A stretch of DNA of 64,000 bases, taken from Prosthecobacter debontii (GTDB taxonomy: Bacteria; Verrucomicrobiota; Verrucomicrobiia; Verrucomicrobiales; Verrucomicrobiaceae). Both the position numbers and the translations under genes were made by a program. Under the pieces are notes generated by a model. It did no database searches. It saw only the letters and a list, made by a program, of their open reading frames with translations, and was not told where the DNA came from. Below are positions 44,985 to 55,318 of this stretch, in pieces. How positions within the stretch are numbered: the stretch's first letter is position 1; every line of letters starts with the position of its first letter. The stretch covers positions 20,700-84,699 of the forward strand of contig CAMAQH010000018.1 in assembly GCA_945860295.1 (NCBI GenBank). The letters run 5' to 3'.

Positions 44985-45233
44985 ACGTGGAACGTTTGGC
45001 GAAAGTGCGGCTTGCCAGGTCTAAAAGCCGCAGGGCTGAAGCTCGATGAATTGGCTCTTGAAGAGGGATATGACTCGAGAAAGGTGCTGCTGAGCGACCT
45101 GCTGTGACGGCGGACGGTGGTGTCCCAAGAATGGCTGGAAGAGAGGCTGGTGATGAAATCAGCGGCTAATTTGAGTCAGCAGATCAGACAGCTTGAACGG
45201 AAGAAATTACTGGTAGTAGATCTGAAGCGCTGA
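44985..45233 (+). pseudogene. Decayed transposase C-terminal fragment (REP-associated type)
   Basis: One reading frame encodes GLKAAGLKLDELALEEG, DSRKVLLSDLL, then an in-frame TGA at 45105, then RRTVVSQEWLEERLVMKSAA and NLSQQIRQLERKKL to a stop at 45231-45233. The pattern resembles the C-terminal helix-turn-helix tail of the IS200-like REP-associated tyrosine transposases common in Verrucomicrobia. The catalytic part is missing, so it is a remnant. The match is from memory of the family, not a search. The left boundary is approximate. Confidence 0.45.
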
Positions 45234-45362
45234 CGCTTTTCCTGGATGAAACCGATGCTTCATAAGCCTTACTCTACCGTCCATCTGTCAAATAGTTGCA
45301 CACCGTTTTCCGAAGCAATCTCAGATGCATGGTCAAGGCTTAACCCACAGGCAGCACACCCG

Positions 45363-47900
45363 CTACTTCCGCCGCTCGAGCACAATGCGGAAACTGATCG
45401 TGGGTCGTTTCGTATCAGGCGGCACAGCCGAGCGAGCAGAAGAGAGAATCTCGTCTGGATTTGCGCTGCGCCAGTTGCCGCCGCGGACCGTCCCGAGTGT
45501 GCTCTTGGTTTTTGGGTCGATGCTCTTGCTGGCTTCAAAGTCTGTGTCCACCCATTCGGATGCATTGCCCGCTAAGCCAATGATGCCGCGCTCATTCGGA
45601 GCAAAGGCCGCCACGGGCGCTAACTGCGAAAAGCGGTCCTCATAGCCAGGAATCACGTTTTCTAAATTAGCTTTCCGACTGGCCGTCATGTTGGCGAGGT
45701 TATCAATATTCTCCGGCGGCGGCCAATCAAAGCCCCATGGGTAAATGCCACGGATTCGGCTATTGCGCTCGCTGGGTGTCTCACCGCGTTCCAGTGGCAG
45801 ACCCACAGCGCGACTCCACTCTTCATCGGTTGGCAGACGATAGAGATCCTTGGCTCCGATCAGTCCCGCGTTGCGCTCATGCTCGGTGAGCCAGGTGCAG
45901 AAAGCGCGCGCTTCTGTGCGGTCAATCGCGACAACGGGCTGCGTGCCGCCTTTACCTTCAACGTCCATGTTGCCAGGTTTGCGGCTGTTAGTGGCCTTCA
46001 CATACTCCATGTAATCACGACGGCGTGTTTCGGTGGCGGCGATCATAATGCCTTCCGCCAGCGGCACAAACTTCATGCCCAGTCCATTCGCCTTCCATTC
46101 ACGACCAAAGGTCACCGCCTGCCGTGTCTGCATGTCGGAGAAAAGCTCCAGCAATTCGCCCGCATGGACGTCACCTTCCAAAACCACATCCGAGAAGCCC
46201 TCCTCACGCAGCTCATATTCCACAAGTCCACTGCGGACTCGGGGCAATTCCAGTGGCGTGTAGCCTTGAAATTCATCATGCTGGAAAACGCGGATTTTTT
46301 CCGGCGTACTGCGAATGACCACACTGCCATAGGTCTGCCTCTCCACCCGCAGATGGAAAGCCTGCCAGTCGGAGCTTTCGGAACCCGTCGCGGTTTCAGG
46401 CTCACGCTCTTCGGGCATGTCATCAGCCGCTGCATTGCCGCTATCCACATAGTAAAAGGGTTCCACAGCATAGTGGTGCTCCTGACTCAGGTAGCCCGCG
46501 CTACGGTCCATATCTGTCAGCCAATAGCGGAATGCCTCTGAATCACCCACTGGCACGACGATGAAGTAAGCGCTGTCTTTGCTGGCAGAGGCGCGTACGA
46601 CCTTGCCTTCAAAGGATCTGTCCGTGGCTTCGAGGAAGCGTTTGAAATATTTGATTTCGACTGGCTGGACCGTCGAGTGACCACCCGGAGCCGGCTTGAA
46701 AGTCATGCCCAAACTATTCGTCCAGCGCTCACCCGGCTGCGGCAGTTTGGTGGCTTCGAGCGCTAGGTCATACTCGGCAGGCTTAGAACGACTCGCTGAG
46801 TGCTCGATCTCCAGTTGTTTGTGGCCGGGCAGACGGAGCTGGTAAATCACTGGTACTCCTTCTTCGGGATTCAATCTCAGCGGCGTGATCCCAAGGTCAT
46901 CTTCACCCGCATACACATGTGCTCCGGGTGGCGTCGTGATGATCATCAGCATGGGAGTGCCCTTTTGCACCGCCACCATGCCCATACCCGCCTCTCGCTG
47001 TGCGAGCCACATGCCAAATCCCACCGCAAGTCCGAGGGTAACGGCTGCTGCGGCTGCCCATTGCCACACCGCCCGCCGAGATGATGGCAGTGGCTGTCCC
47101 TGCAAATCGAGTGCCATCTCATGCGCACTGGTATAACGATCTTTGGCTTTTGGCGCGCAGGCCGTGCAGATGACTCGGTGCAGCCGCCGCCAGATGTCTA
47201 GCTTTTCTCCCGTTTCACTGCACGAGGGTATGTCTGGAAAGTCGAGCCGATCTTTCCCCGTGCTGGCCTCATAGAGCACCATGCCGAGGGAAAAAATGTC
47301 TGACTCTGGCGAGCCGGGCCCCTCAGGTGCCACGAAGCCCTCCGTCCCCACAAAACTACGCTGACCGAGTAGCGCGACCAAGCCGATATCAGCTAACCGA
47401 CATGCCCCATCAATGAAGATGAGATTGGATGGCTTCACATCGCGATGGATGAGTTTATTTTCGTGTAGATAGTGCAGCCCCTCGGCCACGTTGGAGCCAA
47501 TTTGCAAGCAGCGCTCGGCTTTGATGCGCTTCTCACGGCGCATCTGCAAACCCAGAATGTGCGGCTTGTAAGTCTCAGGCACGATGTTGCGCCCGAGTTC
47601 CAGATCATCCGCCAACTCCATCACATAATAATAAAAACCCTGAGCATCACTGCGGCCCACCTGAAGCACCGGCACCAAGCCGGGGTGGCGGCGTGAGATG
47701 GGTTCAAAACGCTTCAATGCCTCAAACTCGCGTTCGAAGGAATCTGCGTGATCGTAGTCCTCACGCCAGATGACTTTCACCGCGCGCAGAGCGCCAGTCG
47801 CGGAGCGCGCCATCCATACCTCTCCATAGGCACCATGGCCGATGAGACGCAGGGTCTCGTGGTCACGGATTTCTGGGGCTGGTCGAGGATTAGACATCAA
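45363..47900 (-). CDS. Ser/Thr protein kinase fused to PEGA and SUMF1-like domains
   Basis: Membrane protein of 845 residues. Kinase domain (about 15-275): glycine loop IGHGAYGEVWMA, Lys42 in AVKV, catalytic HRDVKPSN (about 152-159), metal motif DIG in place of DFG (171-173), APEG. One membrane helix is near 279-300, then PEGA-like segments (ITTPPGAHVYAGEDDLGITP, VVIRSTPEKIRVFQHDEF), then a sulfatase-modifying-factor-like domain (LYRLPTDEEWSRAV, GLAGNASEWVDTDF, GTVRGGNWRSANP). The catalytic Cys of true formylglycine-generating enzymes is absent. The kinase end is cytoplasmic and the rest faces the periplasm. It probably senses an envelope signal. Confidence 0.88.
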   Translation of the reverse strand: MMSNPRPAPEIRDHETLRLIGHGAYGEVWMARSATGALRAVKVIWREDYDHADSFEREFEALKRFEPISRRHPGLVPVLQVGRSDAQGFYYYVMELADDLELGRNIVPETYKPHILGLQMRREKRIKAERCLQIGSNVAEGLHYLHENKLIHRDVKPSNLIFIDGACRLADIGLVALLGQRSFVGTEGFVAPEGPGSPESDIFSLGMVLYEASTGKDRLDFPDIPSCSETGEKLDIWRRLHRVICTACAPKAKDRYTSAHEMALDLQGQPLPSSRRAVWQWAAAAAVTLGLAVGFGMWLAQREAGMGMVAVQKGTPMLMIITTPPGAHVYAGEDDLGITPLRLNPEEGVPVIYQLRLPGHKQLEIEHSASRSKPAEYDLALEATKLPQPGERWTNSLGMTFKPAPGGHSTVQPVEIKYFKRFLEATDRSFEGKVVRASASKDSAYFIVVPVGDSEAFRYWLTDMDRSAGYLSQEHHYAVEPFYYVDSGNAAADDMPEEREPETATGSESSDWQAFHLRVERQTYGSVVIRSTPEKIRVFQHDEFQGYTPLELPRVRSGLVEYELREEGFSDVVLEGDVHAGELLELFSDMQTRQAVTFGREWKANGLGMKFVPLAEGIMIAATETRRRDYMEYVKATNSRKPGNMDVEGKGGTQPVVAIDRTEARAFCTWLTEHERNAGLIGAKDLYRLPTDEEWSRAVGLPLERGETPSERNSRIRGIYPWGFDWPPPENIDNLANMTASRKANLENVIPGYEDRFSQLAPVAAFAPNERGIIGLAGNASEWVDTDFEASKSIDPKTKSTLGTVRGGNWRSANPDEILSSARSAVPPDTKRPTISFRIVLERRK

Positions 47901-47951
47901 GGAGTCTCAAACTAGCTGCTCCGCGTCCAAGATGCATAGCTAAAAAGCATC

Positions 47952-49388
47952 TCAATTTTCCGCACTCTGCCCTGCTTCACGAGTCCCGCTGCCCTTTGGT
48001 TGTTTCATCAGACTGTCTCCAAGTTCGGCGCGCATGGCTTTCGCATAGGCTTGTAGTTTGCTGACGATCTCGGGATGATCGGCAGCGACGTTTTTGGATT
48101 CACTGATGTCGGCGTAGAGATCATAGAGTTCGGGGGTGGTGATCTCTCCCTGCTTGTACTTTACGGGGATGCCTCCGCTGGCTTTGGGCTGTGTGGTGTC
48201 GAGCAGACGGTATTTGTGCGGCAGTTGTAGCTTCCATTGACCGTCGCTGGAGGTGATGACTTGGAGCTGATTCTGCTCGTAGTAGGTGGCGTAAAAGTCG
48301 TGCGGGTTTTTGACCTCTGGGCCGCCGATGATCAAAGGCCATACGTTCTTGCCGTCGATGTCATGCTTGGGCAGATCTGCGCCGACGGTGGCGGCGATAG
48401 TTGGCAGCATGTCGATGGTCATCATCATGGCGTCGCTGGTCGTGCCTGCGGGGATTTTACCTGGCCAGCGCATGAGTCCGCAGACGCGCGTGCCACCTTC
48501 CCACGAGGTGCCTTTGCCCTCACGCAGCGGTCCGGCAGAGCCTGCGTGGTCGCCATAGCTGAGCCAGGGGCCATTGTCGGAACTGAAGATGACCCAGGTG
48601 TTTTCCGTGAGTCCGTTTTTGTCCAGTGTGTCGAGCACTTGGCCCACGGACCAGTCCACTTCCATCATCACATCAGCGAACAGGCCTTTGCCGGACTTGC
48701 CTTTAAATTTGTCACTCACAAACAGCGGCACATGCACCATGCTCTGAGCCAGATAGAGCAGGAAGGGCTTGTTCTTGCTGCGCTCGATGAAGCTCACGGC
48801 TTTCGCTGTGTAGTCGGTTGTGAGGTGTGTCTGATCTTCGGCGGTGACATCATCATCAATAATCTTGTCATTCTCCATCATGGGCAGTTTCGGGAAGCCG
48901 CCTTTGTTGTTTTTGGGGCGCTCGGGGTGGTAGGGCCACATGTCGTTCGAGTAAGGCAGGCCGTAGTATTCATCGAACCCATGCTGAGTCGGCAGGAACT
49001 GCGGTAGATGGCCCAGATGCCACTTGCCCACGGCGGCGGTAGCGTAGCCCTTTTGCTTCACCACTTCTGCCAGCGTCATTTCATTCGCATTGATCCCGTG
49101 TTTTGAGTTAGGCCCGAGGGCACCGTGAATGCCGACTCGGTTCGGGTAGCAGCCTGTGAGCAAGGCTGTGCGTGAGGCCGAGCACACGGCTTGAGCGACA
49201 TGAAAGTTGGTGAACTTGCGACCCTCTTTGGCCAGCCGATCAATGTTCGGCGTCTGGTAGCCCTGCGCTCCGAAGCAGCTCACGTCGGCGTAGCCCATGT
49301 CATCCATGTAGATGACGATGATGTTGGGCGTTGCGGAAAAAAGGCTGCTCGTGAGCAGTAGGCTGAAAATAAGACTGATAGGACGCAT
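47952..49388 (-). CDS. Exported sulfatase
   Basis: Protein of 478 residues with a signal peptide ([18 protein letters not shown]). The S1 sulfatase motif is [12 protein letters not shown] (CxASR, the Cys being converted to formylglycine). Metal residues are in [18 protein letters not shown] and [17 protein letters not shown], and [20 protein letters not shown] is family-typical. It is flanked by the kinase fusion and cysS on the same strand with gaps of about 50 bases. The substrate is unknown; it belongs to a different subfamily from the one at 34.8 kb. Confidence 0.9.
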   Translation of the reverse strand: MRPISLIFSLLLTSSLFSATPNIIVIYMDDMGYADVSCFGAQGYQTPNIDRLAKEGRKFTNFHVAQAVCSASRTALLTGCYPNRVGIHGALGPNSKHGINANEMTLAEVVKQKGYATAAVGKWHLGHLPQFLPTQHGFDEYYGLPYSNDMWPYHPERPKNNKGGFPKLPMMENDKIIDDDVTAEDQTHLTTDYTAKAVSFIERSKNKPFLLYLAQSMVHVPLFVSDKFKGKSGKGLFADVMMEVDWSVGQVLDTLDKNGLTENTWVIFSSDNGPWLSYGDHAGSAGPLREGKGTSWEGGTRVCGLMRWPGKIPAGTTSDAMMMTIDMLPTIAATVGADLPKHDIDGKNVWPLIIGGPEVKNPHDFYATYYEQNQLQVITSSDGQWKLQLPHKYRLLDTTQPKASGGIPVKYKQGEITTPELYDLYADISESKNVAADHPEIVSKLQAYAKAMRAELGDSLMKQPKGSGTREAGQSAEN

Positions 49389-49440
49389 AGGACCTATCGA
49401 ACGAAGATAGACACGATGTTATGTCAGGGATGTCACGCGA

Positions 49441-50832
49441 CTACTTCTTCACGACCTGATAGCTGTCCTTGCTGTCTTTGATGATCCAGCCTGCAGCTTC
49501 CAGCTCCTTTCGCGCCACATCGGCAGCGGGCCAGTCTTTTGCTATCTTGGCCTGCCAGCGCGCTTCCGCGAGTGCGGCAATCTCGGCGGGCACTGCAGCT
49601 TCTTCGGCCTCTGCGGGTAGTTTTAGGCCCACGGCCTCCAGCATGAAATGCAGTCCGCTCCAGGCTTGCTGAGCTTCTTCGGCAGACAGTGTGGCCGCTT
49701 TGGTTTTGTTGATCGTGCTAAACATGGCTCCCAATGCGCCAGGCACATTCAGGTCGCTGTTGAGCGTTTCCCATGCTTCGACAAATGGGCCTGGAGCAAG
49801 CGTTTCGTTCTTTGCTTGATCGCCCAGGGCTTTCGCAAACTTTGCCAGCTTTTGCAGAGCTTGGCGGGCGGCATCCAGTGAGTGAAAAGTGAAATTCAGC
49901 GGCGCACTGTAGTAGCCGCTGATCAGCACATAGCGGACTTCATCGGGCGAGTAGCCACGCTTTTGTAGATCCTCCAGTGTGTAGAGATTGCCCAGGCTCT
50001 TGCTCATCTTGCCGCCATCGACCATCAGATGGGTGACGTGGAACCAGTGATGCGCAAACTTGCCATGCGTGGCGCAGCAGCTCTGGGCGATCTCGTTTTC
50101 GTGATGCGGAAAAATCAGGTCCACTCCGCCGCTATGGACATCAAAGTCCTCGCCCAAATATTCTAGCGCCATCGCACTGCATTCAAGGTGCCAACCGGGG
50201 CGGCCTTCACCCCATGGGCTAGGCCAAAAGTTCTCGCCATCCTCAGGCTTGCGGGCTTTCCAGAGAGCAAAGTCGGCCAGCGAGTCTTTGCTGTATTCAT
50301 CACTGTCTGTCGCATTTGAGGCGACGGTGGCCCCGAGCCTGAGTTCCCGATCTTCCAGATGTGAAAGGCGTCCGTAATCTGCAAACGACGCCACTTTAAA
50401 ATACACGCTGCCGTCACCGGTCGCATACGCATGGCCGCGCTCGACGAGCGTCTTGATCATCCTGACCTGATGCGGGATGTGAGTCACCGCGCTTGGTTCC
50501 ACATGCGGTGTCAGTAGATTTAGCGCAGCGCAGTCGGCGTGAAATTTCTCCGTCCAATAGCGGGTGAAGTCGGTCAGTGTTTGTCCTGCTTTTTGAGAGT
50601 CGCGGATCGTCTTGTCATCCACGTCGGTGAGATTGCGCACATGCAGCGTCGGTGTGCCGCCCATCTCCACCACACGGCGAAATACATCCTGCGCCACAAA
50701 GGTGCGGAAGTTTCCGATGTGCGCGGGTCCATACACCGTCGGCCCGCAGCAGTAGAAGCGCAGTGTCTTGCCATCGAGTGGCGTGAGTGCGCGGGATTCG
50801 CGGGTCAGGGTATCGTGGAGAGTCAGTGCCAT
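49441..50832 (-). CDS. cysS: Cysteinyl-tRNA synthetase
   Basis: Class I aminoacyl-tRNA synthetase of 463 residues. The HIGH-type motif is GPAHIGNFRTFVAQD (HIGN, a known variant), zinc ligands are in FYCCGPTVYG, WHLECSAMALEYLGEDFDVH and FPHHENEIAQSCC, and the second motif is KMSKSLGN. Length is normal. It charges tRNA-Cys. It lies in the same direction as glpX upstream and the sulfatase downstream, with spacings of about 60 and 50 bases. Confidence 0.97.
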   Translation of the reverse strand: MALTLHDTLTRESRALTPLDGKTLRFYCCGPTVYGPAHIGNFRTFVAQDVFRRVVEMGGTPTLHVRNLTDVDDKTIRDSQKAGQTLTDFTRYWTEKFHADCAALNLLTPHVEPSAVTHIPHQVRMIKTLVERGHAYATGDGSVYFKVASFADYGRLSHLEDRELRLGATVASNATDSDEYSKDSLADFALWKARKPEDGENFWPSPWGEGRPGWHLECSAMALEYLGEDFDVHSGGVDLIFPHHENEIAQSCCATHGKFAHHWFHVTHLMVDGGKMSKSLGNLYTLEDLQKRGYSPDEVRYVLISGYYSAPLNFTFHSLDAARQALQKLAKFAKALGDQAKNETLAPGPFVEAWETLNSDLNVPGALGAMFSTINKTKAATLSAEEAQQAWSGLHFMLEAVGLKLPAEAEEAAVPAEIAALAEARWQAKIAKDWPAADVARKELEAAGWIIKDSKDSYQVVKK

Positions 50833-50891
50833 GGGGGCGCGAAGATGCCGAAGCTAAGGCACTGAGCAAGAGCAGAGCGCGCTATGAAAAT

Positions 50892-51944
50892 CTACGCGTC
50901 TCTCAGCGGCACGACTTTCTTATCCAGATCATGGCTGGCATGAATCCGCCGCACCGTACCACTGCGTGAGCGCATGAGAATGCTGTGCGTCTCGACTCGA
51001 TGACCGATGATTTTCACGCCGGGCATCAGCGGACTATCGCTGATGCCAGTGGCGCAAAACAGGGCGCTCTCACCCTGCACGAGATCGTTGCAGCGCCAGA
51101 CGGCGGTCATCTCCTCCGCACTCACCTGTGCGGCCACTTCGGCGCGGTGCTCCTCATTATGAAACCACATGCGCACGTCCATGTCACCACCCAGACATTT
51201 GAGCGCTGCGGCAGCCAGCACGGCCTCAGGACTGCCACCCATGCCGACATACATGTCCACGCCGCTTTCCGGTAATGAGGGAGCCACTGCGGCTGCAATA
51301 TCGCCATCAGTGATCATGCGCAGTGCCGCTCCGGTTGCGCGCACTTGCTGGATGATTTCAGCATGGCGCGGGCGATCCATCGTCACCACCACCACATCAC
51401 GCACATGCTTATCGAGCGCCTTTGCGATGAAGGCGATCACCTCGCTCAAAGGCATATCGAGCAGACAGCGATCTCCCTCTTTTTCTAAAGCACGCTTCAC
51501 CGCCGGGCCGTAAGCCAGCTTATGGCAGTAAAAGCTCGGGATGTGTTTCATCGCCGATGGCGAGCCTTCAGGCACCTGCGCCGCGGCCATGACTGAGATA
51601 CTGTTGGGCATTCCTTTGGCGATGTTTGACGTGCCATCGATCGGGTCCAAAGCGATATCAAAACGTGGCGAACCCGGTTTCCATGTGCCGAGATGCTCAC
51701 CGACAAAAATGCCTGGTGCATTGTCCTTGATACCTTCACCGATCACGACTTTCCCACACACATCCAGGATGTCGAAGACGCCGTAGATTGCGCTGCAAGC
51801 GGCGGCATCTGCCAGCTCCTTTTCACCACGGCCGAGCCAGTGGATGGATTGTAGCGCTGCATTTTCCGTGGCACGGACAAATTCAAATTCGAGCAGACGT
51901 TCCAGATCGAGAGGACTGCGCAGGGGTGGTAGGCTGGTGGACAT
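50892..51944 (-). CDS. glpX: Fructose-1,6-bisphosphatase class II
   Basis: Gluconeogenic phosphatase of 350 residues. The active-site stretch is DIALDPIDGTSNIAKGMPN, with the metal-binding D-x-x-D-G-T-S pattern; VVIGEGIKDNAPGIFVGEHL, YVGMGGSPEAVLAAAALKCL and FCATGISDSPLMPGV follow the class II order. The ATG at 51944 is chosen because the earlier GTG-type start at 51968 adds only eight atypical residues. It is followed by cysS on the same strand. Confidence 0.95.
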   Translation of the reverse strand: MSTSLPPLRSPLDLERLLEFEFVRATENAALQSIHWLGRGEKELADAAACSAIYGVFDILDVCGKVVIGEGIKDNAPGIFVGEHLGTWKPGSPRFDIALDPIDGTSNIAKGMPNSISVMAAAQVPEGSPSAMKHIPSFYCHKLAYGPAVKRALEKEGDRCLLDMPLSEVIAFIAKALDKHVRDVVVVTMDRPRHAEIIQQVRATGAALRMITDGDIAAAVAPSLPESGVDMYVGMGGSPEAVLAAAALKCLGGDMDVRMWFHNEEHRAEVAAQVSAEEMTAVWRCNDLVQGESALFCATGISDSPLMPGVKIIGHRVETHSILMRSRSGTVRRIHASHDLDKKVVPLRDA

Positions 51945-52075
51945 GGTTACATCATCACAAAAGCGCATCTGGTGAGAGAAGGGAAGCGTCGAGAATGCAC
52001 ATCTTCTTATTTCTCTTCATGCATCGCAGAAATGTCGTGCATCCACCCGCCGTTTCATCGCATCGTCTGCCAAGC

Positions 52076-52942
52076 ATGAAGCCTATCTTATTCGCCCTCA
52101 CACTCGCCGTTGCTGCCCAAGCCGCTGAACCCATCACCATCAAACTTTGGCCGCAAGGTGCACCCGAGAAGCCCGGCGTGAAGATCGGCCCCGAAGAAGA
52201 GCTGCAAAAGGGTGATGGAATCAAGCGCGTGACCAATGTCACCGATCCCACGATCACCATCTACAAGCCCGAAAACGCCAACGGTACTTCCGTCCTCGTT
52301 TGCCCTGGCGGTGGCTACGGCATCCTCGCCATCGAGCATGAAGGCACCAAAGTCTGCGAATACCTGAACACCCTCGGCGTGACCGGTGTGTTGCTCAAAT
52401 ATCGCGTCCCAAAGCGTGATCCCACGGACCCAAGTCGCGAGCCGCTTCAAGACGCGCAGCGCGCCATCGGCATACTGCGCCATCGCGCGCCTGAGTTCAG
52501 TCTCAAAGCAGATCGCATCGGCATCCTCGGCTTCTCGGCTGGTGGACACCTCACGGTCATGACCACGCTTCACGCCAATGACCGTACCTACCCGCAGGAC
52601 GCCGCTTTGGATGTGCCAGATGCCACGCCGAATTTCTCCATCCCCGTCTATCCCGCCTACCTCGTCAGCAAGGAAGACACTTTTACTCTCTTGCCTGAAA
52701 TCAAAGTCACCGACAAATCCCCGCCCATGTGTCTGATCCATGCACACGATGACAAAGGCGTCACCAGCGCCAGTTCCAGCGCCCTGCTTTATCTCGAATA
52801 CAAGAAGCTCAACCTGCCCGCCGAACTCCACATCTACGCGAAAGGTGGCCACGGCTTTGGCATGAAGGAATCCGGCCTGCCCACCGCCGCTTGGCACATC
52901 CGTGTCGGTGAATGGATGAAGGCCATGGGCTGGCTGGAGTGA
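52076..52942 (+). CDS. Exported alpha/beta hydrolase, esterase-like
   Basis: Protein of 288 residues beginning at MKPILFALTLAVAAQAAEP (signal peptide, ATG at 52076). The ORF extends upstream to 51788 but the residues there are not protein-like. The fold markers are VLVCPGGGYGILAIEHEG (oxyanion site), the nucleophile GFSAGGHLTVM, an Asp in CLIHAHDDKG and the His in KGGHGFGM. Similar proteins act as acetyl-xylan or acyl-sugar esterases. It ends exactly where the cyclase gene ends: the stop codons are back to back at 52940-52945. Confidence 0.85.
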   Translation: MKPILFALTLAVAAQAAEPITIKLWPQGAPEKPGVKIGPEEELQKGDGIKRVTNVTDPTITIYKPENANGTSVLVCPGGGYGILAIEHEGTKVCEYLNTLGVTGVLLKYRVPKRDPTDPSREPLQDAQRAIGILRHRAPEFSLKADRIGILGFSAGGHLTVMTTLHANDRTYPQDAALDVPDATPNFSIPVYPAYLVSKEDTFTLLPEIKVTDKSPPMCLIHAHDDKGVTSASSSALLYLEYKKLNLPAELHIYAKGGHGFGMKESGLPTAAWHIRVGEWMKAMGWLE

Positions 52943-55123
52943 TTACTTCTTGGTCATAATGTACACGCCGTTCCAGCTCTCAGGAGGATTTGCAACCAGC
53001 TCGGCACAACGATCTTGGTATTCATGCGTTAGGTAGTCATCAAGGTCTGCTGATGCGGCCTCGGTAAAGGCTGCGCTGGCTTCTTGAAATCTACCTTCAC
53101 GGTAAAGTGCGACGCCTCTCTCGAATGCTTGCAGTCCGAGTGGGGCGCTTTCGCTAATAGGACCTATGACGGCGAAAACCTCGACGGGCTTGGTCTTGCC
53201 TTTCACGGCGACCAAGTCGGCGCTGCGACATAGAAAGGTCTCAGTTAAATGACGATGCACGGCGGCACTCACGATCAGATCGACTCCATACTGCTTGGTC
53301 GCACTTTCGAGTCGAGAGGCGAGGTTCACGGCGTCACCGATCACGGTTAAGTCCATCTTCTCGTAGGGAGCTTCTGAGCCGATGTTCCCGACGATGGCAT
53401 CTCCTTGATGGATGCCCATGCCAAATTGCAATTCAGAGATGCCCCGCTCGCGCCAGTCTGCATTGAGTTCAGCGAGTGCCTGACGCATGGCTAAGGCCGC
53501 GTTGACAGCGTTGATCGCATCCTGTTTGTAGCCCTCTTCAGCGGGCTTGAATCGTGTGCTTCCCCAGAGTGCCATGACGGCATCGCCAATGAATTTGTCC
53601 ACGAGACCACGATGCTGAAACACACAGGCGACCATCCGGCTGAGGTATTCATTGAGTTGGCTGACAACTTGAGCAGGTGTCATCTTTTCTGACATGCTGG
53701 TAAAGCCGCGCACGTCCGAAAAGAACACGGTAACGGTGCGCTCCACACCGCCGAGTGTGGTGTAGAGACCGACTCGATCCGTCATCATCTCATCGACAAA
53801 CTCAGGCGAGGTGTAGCGCGCGAGGAAGCGTTGAAGTTTGCGCGACTCTCGCAGTTGCATGGCAAAATTACCGGTGATTCCGGCGATGCCGCAGGCTGCC
53901 AGAGCTAGAGTGAAAGGCAGTGAGCTGACTTCGAGATTGAAGAGATCAAAACTAATTCTGCCAAACCAATCTCCGGCAACACCCACCAGCACCAGGCTCA
54001 GGACACAAAGCACCGGCATCCGAATGAAACTAACCAACAGCCAGGCGATAAGTGCAGCACCCGCAATGCATGCCCAGCGATACCAGGCGGGAGCTTGATG
54101 GATGAAAGACTTCGAGAGCAGAGCGGTAAGCGCATGTGAGTGGACCTGAACCCCGGGGATACGGCCAATGGGCGTGTTTTGAATGTCCTGCAAATCACTG
54201 GCGACGGCACCGATGAGGATGGTCTTGTCACGGAAGATTTTGCCGTTCGCTAGATTGCCCTCCCACATGCCGGGAATGAATAATTGGAACAAAGAGATGG
54301 GCGGGTAAGCATCGTTCTCGCTGAAGCGAATGCGGGAGCTTCTATCGGTGAGTTGAGCTGCCTGTGGATTGATGTTTCCAGCCAGCACATGACTCACGGC
54401 GCGCAGTGTCACTTCATCTGGACTTGGCACGGCAGGAGTGTCGAGATGCTTTGACTCTGCTTCGCTGGCGGTCATGAGCCAGTTCACGATCCTGATGCGG
54501 TCATCAGGATCGGGCCATAATGTAAGCAGTCCGGTATTGGCCGTGTCCGGGTTCGTGCCTGTCAGTGCCGTCGTCGGCAGCATCAGTTCGGTATTCGTTC
54601 CGCCATTGACCTCCGAGTCTTCGAACTTCGTGCCGAGGATGACCTTGCCGCGATGGCGTTCGAGAGCTTCACGCAGCAGGCGGTCATTCTCTGGGTCCTC
54701 GGATGGGCTTTTAAAAGTGATGTCGAGAAACACCTGCTTGGCACCTGCCTCAAACAGGCGGTCTAAAATATGCGCCCAGGCACGCCGTGGCCACGGCCAT
54801 TGTTTCTGCATGGCTTGCAGGGCAGGGGATGCCTCGATGTCCTCAGGCCATGCGGCATCGAGCTTGAGGCTGGCATCGTCGATCCCAAGCACCAAAACAT
54901 CCTCTCTCGCAGGCGTCCTCTTGCCAGAGACATGAGCCTCATCCAGGGCCGTGCGCTCTCTGCGCTCTAGCAGAGAACGAGTCACCGGCCATGCATACAG
55001 ACAGGTGACCACGAGCGCCGCAAAACTGATCAATGGCACAATAGCGCGCTGAACTGCGCCGACAGGACGCGACCGACTCGCCTTTGAAGGCTTCATCACA
55101 GTGGGATTTGAGCGGCTTTCCAT
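52943..55123 (-). CDS. CHASE2-domain class III adenylate/guanylate cyclase
   Basis: Membrane signalling protein of 726 residues. One N-terminal helix (LISFAALVVTCLYAWPV) is followed by an extracellular CHASE2 domain (LVLGIDDASLKLDAAWPED, KQVFLDITFKSPSE, KTILIGAVASDLQDIQNTPI). Three helices cover about 355-440. The class III cyclase domain follows: TVFFSDVRGFTSMSEKM (metal Asp), RGLVDKFIGDAVMALWGST and MDLTVIGDAVNLASRLESAT. A TPR-like tail (AFERGVALYREGRFQEASAA) ends the protein. It would make cAMP or cGMP in response to an envelope or small-molecule signal. No cognate receptor is visible nearby. Confidence 0.92.
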   Translation of the reverse strand: MESRSNPTVMKPSKASRSRPVGAVQRAIVPLISFAALVVTCLYAWPVTRSLLERRERTALDEAHVSGKRTPAREDVLVLGIDDASLKLDAAWPEDIEASPALQAMQKQWPWPRRAWAHILDRLFEAGAKQVFLDITFKSPSEDPENDRLLREALERHRGKVILGTKFEDSEVNGGTNTELMLPTTALTGTNPDTANTGLLTLWPDPDDRIRIVNWLMTASEAESKHLDTPAVPSPDEVTLRAVSHVLAGNINPQAAQLTDRSSRIRFSENDAYPPISLFQLFIPGMWEGNLANGKIFRDKTILIGAVASDLQDIQNTPIGRIPGVQVHSHALTALLSKSFIHQAPAWYRWACIAGAALIAWLLVSFIRMPVLCVLSLVLVGVAGDWFGRISFDLFNLEVSSLPFTLALAACGIAGITGNFAMQLRESRKLQRFLARYTSPEFVDEMMTDRVGLYTTLGGVERTVTVFFSDVRGFTSMSEKMTPAQVVSQLNEYLSRMVACVFQHRGLVDKFIGDAVMALWGSTRFKPAEEGYKQDAINAVNAALAMRQALAELNADWRERGISELQFGMGIHQGDAIVGNIGSEAPYEKMDLTVIGDAVNLASRLESATKQYGVDLIVSAAVHRHLTETFLCRSADLVAVKGKTKPVEVFAVIGPISESAPLGLQAFERGVALYREGRFQEASAAFTEAASADLDDYLTHEYQDRCAELVANPPESWNGVYIMTKK

Positions 55124-55318
55124 CAGATAGGGAATTGTTCTTCACAGTCTTACCAGTCGAAGGCAGGCTAAAGCAAGACGACACTCGCAAGAGCGAGAGT
55201 AAACATCTTCCAAGCAGAATCATTTCAACTCCAAGGCTAGCAAAACGGCCTTCGTAATGGCGGATTTGATAGAGAAAGCTTTGCCTGGAGATGAGTTTCC
55301 ATCCAGCTCAACTGTGCT

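Noticed and set aside
45363..46100. SUMF1-like domain of the kinase as the sulfatase maturase
   Set aside because: The catalytic cysteine pair of formylglycine-generating enzymes is absent.
51788..52075. Upstream extension of the esterase gene from 51788
   Set aside because: It overlaps glpX in the opposite direction, and ATG at 52076 gives a normal signal peptide.
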